This document shows, piece by piece, positions 11,401 through 19,666 of a stretch of 27,500 nt of DNA. Position 1 is the first letter of the stretch. Every line of letters starts with the position of its first letter. Source of the DNA: Chromera velia (lineage: Eukaryota > Sar > Chromeraceae). The position numbers were made by a program, and so were the translations under genes. The notes under the pieces are model-generated. The model worked only from the letters and a program-made list of their open reading frames with translations, ran no database searches and was not told the DNA's origin. Location of the stretch: the NCBI GenBank assembly GCA_018398765.1, contig JAHBMJ010001322.1, positions 1-27,500 of the forward strand, given 5' to 3'.

Positions 11401-12027
11401 CCTTCTTTTCTGTCTTTTAGGCTTTCCGTGTGCTCTTCCCACAACTGTCTGCCCGTCTCCTTTAATCATTCACTTCCTTCGACCGCGATCCCTTTCTATC
11501 TCACCTCTGCGTGACGTTGTTGGTGCAAATGCATCTGCCGGTGTGCCTCTGTGCGTGCCTGCTGACGATTGCAGGACGAAAAATTCCTCCGAAAGAAATA
11601 CTACAACGAGATCGAGGATATGAAGGGTCAGTCAGTCTCAGTCAGGCACTGCAATACAGACAGAGACTCCATGACCGATGGGCACTTTTCAGTCTCCCTT
11701 CCCTTCCTTTGCATGTTCTTTCACGAAGCTTGCCCACTGCGAGTAGAAGTAGCTTAGCCAGTATCTTGGCTCACCCTGTTATTGCCGTGTGGAATTCTGA
11801 GTTCATCACAGTGTTGATTGTCTGGATGGTCTTGTTTGTGCCCTGTGCATGCAGGAAAGATCCGTGTGTATTGTCGCGTGCGTCCGATGGCGAAGTACGA
11901 AATCGAAAAGGGAAGCCAGAAGGTTGTGGATATCGTCGACGAGTTCAGTTTGAAGGTTCACAGCCAAAAGGGAGCAAAGGACTTTATGTTCGATCGGTAA
12001 GTGAAAGCTTCTGCGAACTCTCAAGCG

Positions 12028-12065
<38 letters not shown>

Positions 12066-12241
12066 AAGAAAGAGAAAGAAAGAGAGAGAAAGAAAGAGAG
12101 AGAAAGAAAGAGAGAGAAAGAGAGAGAGAGATGCAAGCAACAAGCTTTCTCTTCTTGCTGCATGTCTCCACTGCTGGACGAGAGAGACGAGAGACCCTCA
12201 AGATTCCTTCCATCAGTGCCCGAATGTCTTTCGAGATGTTC

Positions 12242-12273
<32 letters not shown>

Positions 12274-13077
12274 ATCGCTTTGGAGTACGCAGTCATTCTT
12301 TTCTGCATCTGAATACGCCATCTTTCTACTTCTCGGTCCATTCGGTTATCCTTATCATGAAATGATGGAATTTCTTCTCTTTTTTTTTTCTGATTGAACG
12401 TTCTTTCAGATCTTTCGGGAGCGACTCGACCCAGGAAGAGATCTTCGAGGACACACGGAGACTTGTGCAGTCCGCCATTGACGGATTCAACGTGTCAGTA
12501 AGTGGATCGATAGCACACAAGGCAGCATAAAAAGGGACGGAGAAAGAGGGGCCGGCAGGCAGCCAAAAGATAGACATACAACATGTGCACAGCAAGCGGC
12601 CGTAGGAAGACACAGAGAGACGGACAGAGACACAAATACACAAAGGGGCGTCTGTATTGTAACTCTCTATGTGGTCACAGTGTTTTCAGTCCTGTTTTCT
12701 CACTCATCATTCATTTGCAAGCCTCTGAATGCATGCACGTCTCTGTCGATTGGTTCCCTGAATTTGCAGCTGCATCTTCGCGTACGGTCAGACGGGGTCA
12801 GGGAAGACCTTCACGATTCAGGGAGGAGGCAAGGGCATGGAGGGTCTGACGCCCCGAGCCATCACCGAGCTATTCCAGCTCCTGGCCTCGATGGATCAGT
12901 CCAAATTTGAGACGGGGGTCGAGTGTTACATGTGCGAGCTGTACAATAATAAGGTGAGTCTGTGCGGGTCTGCGAGCTGCACAGTGAGAGCATGAATCAG
13001 AAGGTCAGGCGGCGAGTCAGTCCGTAAGGGGATCGGTTGCTGATGACAATGTCCACAGGAAAGCAGAAGAGAGGCAA

Positions 13078-13126
<49 letters not shown>

Positions 13127-15021
13127 GATTGAGAGACAGAAACTTTTGGAGGAAAGTGTGTATTCTGTCTTTCGATCCGTTCTCTGCAGCTTTTCGATCT
13201 CTTGCTCGAGAAAAAGCAGAAAGCCAACGCCCCGGCTCTGGAGATCAAAAAGGACGCAACGGGGATGGTGAGGATAAACGGAATTACTGTGCAGAAGTGC
13301 GAGGATGCAGTCAAACTTTCGGAGCTCTTCGCCTGGGGTCTGGATGCACGACACACAGGGTCGACAGCGATGAACGCGACTTCCTCCAGAAGTCACTTGA
13401 TCTTTTCGATGCTCATCACAGTGGAGGACAAAACGGCACAGAAGAGAGTGTGCGGAAAGCTGTCCTTTATCGATCTTGCGGGGTCGGAAAGAGGTCAGTA
13501 GCTAAAGGGAAAAAGAGGCGGGGCGAGGGGGCACAAAAAGAGTGGTATAACTTGTTTATCCGAGCAGAAAGCAGCCTGAGAGGTAGATAGATTCAGTGTT
13601 TTAACAATTGTCTTTTGCGAAGATTTCGCTGTACCCTCTTGATGCGTGCAAAATATTGCGCCAGTTTTCCCCAAAGCCTCATTGGACGACAAGGATCGAT
13701 CACAAGACTCTCATAATACGTGAGCCGTTGAATTTCGATTGACTTCTATCCTTCTGTCTGACCGTTTGCAGCATCGAAAACGAACGCCACGAAGGAGCGA
13801 CTGGCGGAAGCCAGAGAGATCAACAAGTCGCTCTCTGCCCTCGGAGATGTGATCTCTGCACTTTCCTCTGGGGAGTCGTTCGTGCCCTACAGAAACCATC
13901 TCCTGACACAGCTCATGTCGGACTCCCTCGGTGAGTTCGCCTGTCTCTTGATTGATTGACTGATGGATTGGTTGATTGAAAAAAGCTTCGCTTTGTCGTC
14001 CTCCCTTCCGCTCTACTGCCGCTCTCTTCGCTATGTTTCCTTTTGTATGTCGTTGGAATCCCTGACCCAGCTGGCTCCTTTGATAGATCTTTCTTTCTTT
14101 CTTTCTTTCAGGGCAGGTATTCTCTCTTGAAATCCTCCTCTGTGATCGCTCTCTCTTTGTTGCTCTTCCCTGCAGGAGGTACCGCGAAGACACTGATGTT
14201 TGTGAACGTCTCCCCTGCCGACTACAACTGCGACGAGACCGTCACGTCCCTCGCCTACGCCTCTCGTGTGAAGATGATCACAAACGATGTCAGTCAGTCA
14301 GTCAGTCAGTCAGTCAGTCAGTCAGTCAGTCATTGGTCGATTTGCGTCTGTCGTAGAGCTTTGTTTCAAATTTGATTTGTAAACTTCATGAGAAAGTTGA
14401 TATATTACTGTTCTCTGCTGACTGCATGCACATTTGTTTCTATGGCATCGGCTGGTACGACGTAGTGAGGGGAAAAAAACTGCATTTGTTCGTTCAGTTT
14501 TTTTTCTTCTGGGAACATCTAGACGAGAGAGACCTCATATATCTGACTTCCCCCCCCTGTCTCTGCCCATACACGTGATTCATTTATTCTGCATACAGGC
14601 AACGAAGAACGTGGAGTCAAAGGAGGTGGCAAAGCTCCGCTCCCAGGTGAACAAATTGATGGACGAACTGGATGCCGTCAAGAAGGGGAAGGCACCGAAG
14701 GGGGGAGACGCGCCACCACCTCAGGTCTGTCTGTCAAGCACGGCATGCAGTCAAGTCAGAGAGAGCTGTGGCAAAGAAAAGGGAAGATCTCTGCATTAGT
14801 CATCGCCCTTCCGAAATTCAGTGTCCCACTCGGGTCTTTTAAGTGTCTTCCAAACTCAATCCATCCATTTCCTTGCTTACCGAAAACCCTGTACCTCTGT
14901 CTCACTTGAATAAGGGTCACGTACATGCCTCACGTTACTCTCGGTGTCTTGTCTTTCCTTTTCTCTGCCTGCACAGGACGACGGCAAAAACTACGACGAG
15001 CCCCCCGACCTCGACGCTTGA
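5482..15021 (+). CDS. C-terminal motor kinesin (kinesin-14, KCBP-like motor), 19 exons
   Basis: An ATP-driven microtubule motor; kinesin-14 members with C-terminal motors move toward minus ends and act in spindles or transport. Exons I infer: 5482-6144, 6588-6665, 6969-7115, 7411-7495, 7842-8488, 8753-8858, 9137-9496, 9748-10016, 10363-10740, 11038-11289, 11575-11626, 11855-11996, 12410-12493, 12770-12953, 13190-13493, 13772-13930, 14176-14288, 14599-14724, 14977-15021. All junctions are GT-AG and keep frame: 4,194 nt, 1,397 residues. ATG 5482 is the first in-frame ATG after a stop at 5356. Residues 1-221 are acidic and Gly/Pro-rich, about 222-1012 mostly coiled coil, and about 1013-1341 the motor. 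The motif [17 protein letters not shown] joins neck to motor as in kinesin-14. After the motor comes [15 protein letters not shown], recalling the segment after the KCBP motor, then an acidic tail. Upstream non-coding exons cannot be excluded. Confidence 0.9.
6588..11626 (+). other. Kinesin coiled-coil stalk (exons 2-11)
   Basis: Exons 2-4 and 6-11 encode long Lys/Glu/Leu/Gln-rich helices with heptad-like spacing, for example [20 protein letters not shown] in exon 10. This predicts dimerisation by coiled coil. The helix is broken by a disordered acidic Gly/Glu/Ala-rich insert in exon 5 (about residues 400-470, 8110-8330) and by Glu/Pro-rich linkers in exon 7 (about 9265-9380). A run of Asp/Glu in exon 8 (9771-9815) precedes another Lys/Glu helix. 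Introns mostly fall at helix boundaries. The stalk is about 790 residues, long for a kinesin-14. No MyTH4 or FERM domain is visible. Confidence 0.75.
12031..12130. repeat. (GA)n/(GAAA)n microsatellite in kinesin intron 12
   Basis: About 100 bp of AG and GAAA units, followed in the same intron by a (GT)n run at 12246-12272. Purine-strand runs of this type are also seen in intron 14. No function is evident. Confidence 0.95.
12246..12272. repeat. (GT)n microsatellite in kinesin intron 12
   Basis: Uninterrupted GT dinucleotide run between exons 12 and 13. Probably neutral and variable in length. Confidence 0.95.
13081..13117. repeat. (AG)n microsatellite in kinesin intron 14
   Basis: Uninterrupted AG run about 70 bp upstream of the exon 15 acceptor TCTCTGCAG. 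Confidence 0.95.
14289..14332 (+). repeat. (GTCA)11 microsatellite beginning exactly at a splice donor
   Basis: Exon 17 ends at 14288 (AACGAT) and the intron opens with eleven perfect GTCA units. The first unit forms the donor GTCAGT, a hexamer also used by several other introns of this gene. Each following unit therefore recreates a donor-like hexamer every 4 bp. The exon boundary is set by motor-domain homology ([10 protein letters not shown]) and by phase with exon 18. Confidence 0.85.
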
Positions 15022-15380
15022 TCGTTTGATGAGCTGATTGGGTGAGCCCTTTTGGAGGGGGGGGAGAGGATAAAGGCTTAATTCCCTCGGAGCTCTTGAC
15101 CTCATCCTCTCTCGCACATGCACAGTAGTGCTACCGCTGTGGCAGAAAGCACCCCGTGCATGGGAAGGGCCAGACTTCAATTAAAGGGTCGGGAGTCTAT
15201 GGGTCGCGCGGCACGCGAATCCAAGCGAAGTGATTTTATAAGCGGCATTCCTCCCAAACTCTGTAAACGCATTTGCACTGAAGTAAACGATCGACCTGGC
15301 TCTCTGGGAGTGAAGATGAGTGAAGTCGTCTTACGCTTTAAAGTCTATTGCATTGAATTCAAGATCCATAGGTTCTAGCA
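15022..15380 (+). other. Kinesin 3' flank
   Basis: Sequence after the kinesin stop keeps gene-like base composition, with a G-run at 15056-15065. ATTAAA at 15180-15185 is a possible polyadenylation hexamer. A weak ORF at 15118-15378 has no recognisable feature. Composition becomes strongly AT-rich soon after. Confidence 0.35.
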
Positions 15381-17100
15381 TAAGTTGATGATTGAATGGG
15401 GTACTGGGATTTTCTTTCTAGAAAATCATCACTAGAAATCATCATATCTTTATGAGACCTAGCTAGCATGAGGATGGATTGCCTAACATTCGACTCTTTA
15501 TATGACTATTTTGAAGTTTGAACATCAAATTGTCATCAATTATGAATTTAAAATAAAATCATTCAATTAAGAACTGAATTTAAAAAGTTGAAAGACTATT
15601 GTTTAGCTAGGCCTTGCATTAAAATACTCAGAAATACTTAAAATATTTTTTAAAAAATAAGTTTAATTTACAGCAGTAATCTGTCACCGAAATTCAAAAG
15701 ATCTAAACGTCGGCATATAAAAAAAAATATATCACAAAACCAATGATTTATTTTTTTTTTCTCCTTGTATTTACTGGTGCTACCTGCAGTTTTCTTGTTA
15801 TGTTTACTGGTGCCCAACTCGTGTGCTAGGCGATGCACAGTGATAAAAAAAATGAAAAAAAAAATCTCGAGAAGTCTAATCTTTTTATTATTATTATTAT
15901 TATTTTAGTGGAAGTGCTAAACATGTAACAAAAACACATCTAACTATACAAAGCCTACTTTTGCTAAGTTTGCTTAGACCTTTGACCACCAGACAAAAAA
16001 AAAAGAAAAAAAAAATTCGACATGTCTATTCTTTTTTTTTTTTTACCACTGTGCGTCACCTAGCTCGTGTGTTCCTTTCAGAGTTGCTTGAATTAGTATG
16101 GTGTGTCTGTTTTATTGTCAACTATTAAGAATATGAAAGAAGGTGTTGTTTATTTTCAAGTGTGTTATGAAGGGTGTTCCGATTTTATGAGTAAGCTGCA
16201 CGTGTCTTCAAATCTGTTACACTATATGTATATGATTATAAATACCATTGAATGGTCAGATTCCTTTCCATAAACGATTTACTCAATTTTTTAATTGAAA
16301 CAGTGAAACTAGTTTTTAATATATTTACGGAACCGAATGTTTTCGCTGTATATTTATATCAATTAATGAATGAGTCATATAATTAATTATAAACCGTTGA
16401 AGTCAGACGAAACTGTGACTAATAAAAGACCCAAACAACCATGACAAACTTAAAGGTATTTATTTGTGTTTCTTAGAAGTTTTACTCTAAAATCCGCTGA
16501 ATTTAATTTGGTTTTTTTGATAGTTAATTTGGATGTTATAAACATAAATTTTTCCTAAACCTGTACTGATTGGTGTGACTGCAGCCGCTTGTGCAGAATT
16601 GAAGCTCAGTCCTCGAAGATGGATCACGCATTCATTTAATGTTGCAAATCAGCTTACACCAACACTTATTAGATCTTATCAGCAATTATTGGTAATGCAA
16701 CTATGATCAGTCACGTCATCTGGAGCCTAGTTTATGGTAGTCTATGTTTATACAAGTTTTGTAAAACTCTTTTTCAGACTCAGGCCTGGGTGGGCCTGGG
16801 TAGGCTTAGATAGACTAAAGTGAGACTTACCAGTGATTGATGTTAAGCTTTCTGAACGCAAAGCTTGGCACTCTTGGGTTATCTTGAATAAAATCCCAGT
16901 AAAACGCACAGACTAGCTCAAACGCATTTTTTTTTCCTGTCCATATATAATTTTAACGTGATGATGAGTATGGTTAAAAAAGTTACTATTGCAAAGGTAC
17001 AAAAACCTTTAGGTGTTAATACCGTGTTAATTATTGGGTGTTCATTCATATAGCAGTAGTTAAAAATCACGTGCACGCAGTAGCATGTAAAATTTTTAAA
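15380..17100. other. AT-rich island, mostly without recognisable genes
   Basis: Long A, T and (TTA)n runs, few long open frames, and a sharp compositional contrast with the kinesin gene on one side and the next gene on the other. It contains one inverted-repeat element (15823-16066) and short imperfect repeats such as GGCCTGGGTGGGCCTGGGTAGG near 16783-16804. A 30-codon open frame at 16961-17053 begins ATGATGAGTATGG just after TATATAA; I cannot tell whether it is coding. I see no tRNA or rRNA. Confidence 0.5.
15823..16066. repeat. Small inverted-repeat element (foldback or MITE-like)
   Basis: The arm GTGCTAGGCGATGCACAGTG (15823-15842, running on into ATA and an A-tract) pairs with the reverse complement of 16044-16066, with four mismatches in 23 bp. 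Both arms continue inward into A/T homopolymers. Inside lie a TTA microsatellite (15885-15904) and two direct copies of an A-tract followed by TCGA-NN-GTCTA-TTC-like sequence. The layout resembles a small non-autonomous foldback element; I found no flanking target duplication. Confidence 0.5.
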
Positions 17101-17139
17101 TGAATTTCGAATACTTCTCAGAGCTTATCCGAGCTATGG

Positions 17140-17418
17140 ATGGTGTTCTTGCGTTTGCATTCTAAGCAGTGTGTAGTAAGAAGAATAGTGTGGGGGTTAG
17201 TGAAAAAGAATGGGGCTGCACCAAATAAAATAATAGGAGCAGTGAAAGCAGGTTCACAGATGGCAATGCTTAGAGCAGGTATGTTAGTATACATTTTGAA
17301 AGTAAGAGAAACATAGGTAAATATGGGCGACGACTAAGATAAGGACTATATGTCATTAGCTACAGCGGGAGGCCTAGGCGTGGCTGCAGTACAGGCTCTT
17401 GAGGAGGAGGACGACTGA
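17140..17418 (+). CDS. Possible 65-residue protein, two exons, unknown function
   Basis: Exon 1 is 17140-17278, ending AGAGCAG. The intron (17279-17359, 81 nt) starts GTATGT, has a CTAAG branch-like motif about 25 nt before its end and finishes CATTAG. Exon 2 is 17360-17418, ending in TGA. Phases match (1 + 2). The predicted protein begins MVFLRLHSKQ, has a basic middle (VKKNGAAPNK), a Gly/Ala-rich helix-prone stretch (AGSQMAMLRA, then GGLGVAAVQA) and an acidic EEEDD end. Support comes from a second diverged copy immediately downstream (17508-17672), whose differences fall largely at third codon positions. I recognise no family. It could be a decayed fragment rather than a live gene. Confidence 0.35.
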
Positions 17419-17507
17419 GCGTGAGGGATTAGTTAAGTGAAAGGACTACTTAATTTAAAACGGAGAAGAGCGACATGCATAAAATGTAACAGTAAAAATC
17501 AAGGGTG

Positions 17508-17672
17508 ATAGGAGCTATTAAAGCTTGAATGCAACTTGCAGTTATCAGAGCGTCAGTGTACTGCATGAGGGGGGAGAGAAAACTAAGAGCTTAGAAGGGA
17601 GAAGCTTCATTCAGCACTCCTGGGGGGGTCGCAGCAATTCAGGCCCCTTACGACGATGGTGACTGGGAGTAA
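17508..17672 (+). pseudogene. Decayed tandem paralogue of the 17140-17418 ORF
   Basis: In one frame this reads IGAIKA, TGA, then MQLAVIRAS, and after a gap TPGGVAAIQA and an acidic end before TAA 17670-17672. These line up with IGAVKAGSQMAMLRAG and TAGGLGVAAVQA of the upstream copy. Where residues agree, the codons often differ only at the third base (GCA/GCT, CAG/CAA, GTG/GTC, GCT/GCC). The TGA and the missing donor consensus indicate a pseudogene. Confidence 0.4.
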
Positions 17673-17807
17673 ACTCTAAGTGACTAAAGACTAGACAAAA
17701 GGCTTAGATGAGAAAAAAAAATAATAATCACAAAAAAAATGATGATCGAGGAAAAAAGAGCTATAGCTGCTCTCCGAGGACGCAAAAACTTAATTCTCAC
17801 AATTGCC

Positions 17808-17829
17808 TTCGCGCGCATTCGCGCGCGAA
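17808..17829. repeat. GC-rich hairpin in an AT-rich setting
   Basis: TTCGCGCGC (17808-17816) and GCGCGCGAA (17821-17829) are perfect reverse complements around a 4-nt ATTC loop. No U-tract follows immediately. It could be a structured RNA element or chance. Confidence 0.6.
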
Positions 17830-17983
17830 CATGCATTGTCTTGTTAATAATTAATACGGTATACGTGTGCACGTGCATGCATATGTATCGATATATTAAT
17901 AATTACAAAGGACAAATGCATGGTCGGAGGAAACAGAGAACGTATGTAAGCTTCGATAGCACCAAGCGAGGGCCCCAACGGCT

Positions 17984-18247
17984 GTGCTGGTGACTGCAAA
18001 CCCCCAGATCACACGGACAAGTTTCCGTACATACGAAGTTGTGTGCACGGTGCCTGCAAGGGGACTCGAAGAGTTTTCTGACGACGAGAGGGCGCTTCGA
18101 AGATTCCGTGGCCTTCCTGGGACGTATTTTTGGGACACCGTGGCCCAGAGTGTCCTGCTTGTTTCTCCTACCGTGAATACAGTTCAACGGGTGCTTTCAA
18201 AGTCCACCCACAGAAAGAGGGGGCCTTCCTTATCTCTTGCTTGTTGA
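17984..18247 (+). CDS. Candidate upstream exon of unknown gene
   Basis: An open frame of 87 codons with mixed composition, including VPARGLEEFSDDERALRRFR and GTYFWDTVAQSVLLVSPTV, starts where composition returns to gene-like values. A GTGCTT donor candidate near 18191 could join in phase 0 to an exon starting at 18297 after CTTCTTGCAG. A second frame over the same bases (CPACFSYREYSSTGAF) is also open, so the coding frame is not settled. It may be the 5' part of the gene that follows. Confidence 0.25.
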   Translation: MLVTANPQITRTSFRTYEVVCTVPARGLEEFSDDERALRRFRGLPGTYFWDTVAQSVLLVSPTVNTVQRVLSKSTHRKRGPSLSLAC

Positions 18248-18544
18248 AATTATGGTCAGTGGGGAAGTCTTCAGATCACTTTTCTCTTCTTGCAGGTGTT
18301 GCCCTTTTACATCGTCGGCTCTGAGAGCAGCCGAAGATTCTAGGGCGCTCCCTTTCCCCCAAAGTGCTATTGGAGTGGCAGGTTTCTCTTCTTGCTCATT
18401 TGCAGTGTTTGTGCCTTCGCCTTTGTCCCTTTCTTCTTCGCTTTTCTCCCGTGGGTCTTCTGCCCAGAAGGGCAATGGTTCGCTCTCCTTAACCGTTTTT
18501 GTCGTCTTCCTGTGGTGTCGTTTGCTTTCGATCCCTGCTTGCAG

Positions 18545-19627
18545 GACAGCAGAGGAGCAGAAGGAGAAGGCAAAAGAGGACAAGGAAGCGGAGGGCCAAC
18601 AAGAGGCCAGCATCAGCAGAATCAACAGCAAAACCCCCATGAACCGACTCCTGCGTTGGGAAGGGGAAGGGGAAAGGGGGGTGGGGGCTCAGGAGGAGAA
18701 GGAGAGCCGCCGCGTCCCGTCCAGATCAATGCAGGCCGAGGAGCTACTTTTGCTCTCCGCCAGGCCGCCAATTCAGCCGCGAAGGCCCCACCGCCATGGC
18801 AGACGGTTCCACAGGGCCCCCCTCCAACACAGCAGTCTGAAGCCCAGCGGCACATTCAGCACACTCAGCCTACCCACCGGGGACCGACGGGAGGGTTTGG
18901 AGGAGGGAGGTTTGGAATGGGGGATGGTTCGGGAGTGGCATTGGGAACGAAGGGATTCAACTCTTCGCAGGCCGTGTCTCCTCCCCAACAAGGAAGAGCA
19001 CCGGGGCTTGCAGCAGGAGCGGGAAGTGGGCCGGGAGCTGCTGCGATTGTCGTTGACAACGACGAACAACCCTCCTCCTCAAGCGGAACAGACAGAGAGG
19101 CAGAGTTGAAAGCCATGAAGGAAAGAATTAAACAGGATCTGAATGTGAAGGGAAAAGCACCGAAGAAACCGCCACCGAAGGCGAAGTCTCCCGCGTCTGG
19201 CAAGGGGGGCGCTTCGTATGGTCCCAAGAGTTACGCAAGAAGAGACAGTAGTAGCAGCATCCGCAGTGCCCCCACAGCAAGTCTCCGGCAGTCCTTCAAT
19301 CTGGAGCAGGCTGTACCAAACACAGGAGCCCCCCCCGGCATGGGCACTGCGGCACGTCACACCGGACTCAGGCCCCCCCCTCCACCCCAGCCTGCCCCCC
19401 CCTGTGGCCTTCCAGGTGGGGAACCTGCGTCTCGTCCTCGGGCCAAATGCCCACAAAGCCCACCTCGGTCCCTCCGCGGCTACAAATCCGACTCAAACGA
19501 GTGAGTGGGCAACCGTTCCGGGGGGAGTGAGTGGGCGAGTAAAGTGAAATGGCATCCCTTCATGGCAGGAGAGAATCAAGGTTGTTTTGGGTGAATTTTC
19601 TACTTGTGCTTTTCTGTTTTTGTATTT

Positions 19628-19666
<39 letters not shown>

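Larger units (their letters stand above)
11855..14288 (+). other. Kinesin motor domain (exons 12-17)
   Basis: The domain runs in order: [11 protein letters not shown] (beta1), [18 protein letters not shown], then [17 protein letters not shown] with the P-loop GQTGSGKT at residues 1094-1101 (12786-12809). Switch I is NATSSRSH at residues 1211-1218 (13373-13396), and switch II is DLAGSE at 1244-1249 (13472-13489). [15 protein letters not shown] and [18 protein letters not shown] follow, then [20 protein letters not shown] and ASRVKM. All nucleotide-contacting motifs are intact, so an active ATPase is expected. The order and length match a complete kinesin motor. The wording around [12 protein letters not shown] and YRNH is that of kinesin-14. 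Confidence 0.93.

Noticed and set aside
11511-12365. Plus-strand ORF of 284 codons crossing exons 11-13
   Set aside because: It reads through introns and a GA microsatellite in a frame different from the motor domain.
12480-12497. Exon 13 donor at GTAAGT (12498)
   Set aside because: It would give GFNVS and break phase; the donor GTCAGT at 12494 yields [17 protein letters not shown], the expected motor sequence.
14281-14335. CRISPR-like array of GTCAGTCA units
   Set aside because: No spacers; it is a simple 4-bp microsatellite inside an intron.
17170-17418. TAA/TAG read as Gln (ciliate-like code) in the small ORF
   Set aside because: The stops at issue fall inside a good 81-nt GT-AG intron with a branch-like motif, so no alternative code is needed.
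18237-19109. Plus-strand ORF in the frame reading TAEEQKEKAKEDKEAEGQQE
   Set aside because: Its first part looks plausible, but it later becomes Arg/Leu-rich and ends, while the neighbouring frame stays open and contains the charged segment DREAELKAMKERIKQDLNVK.
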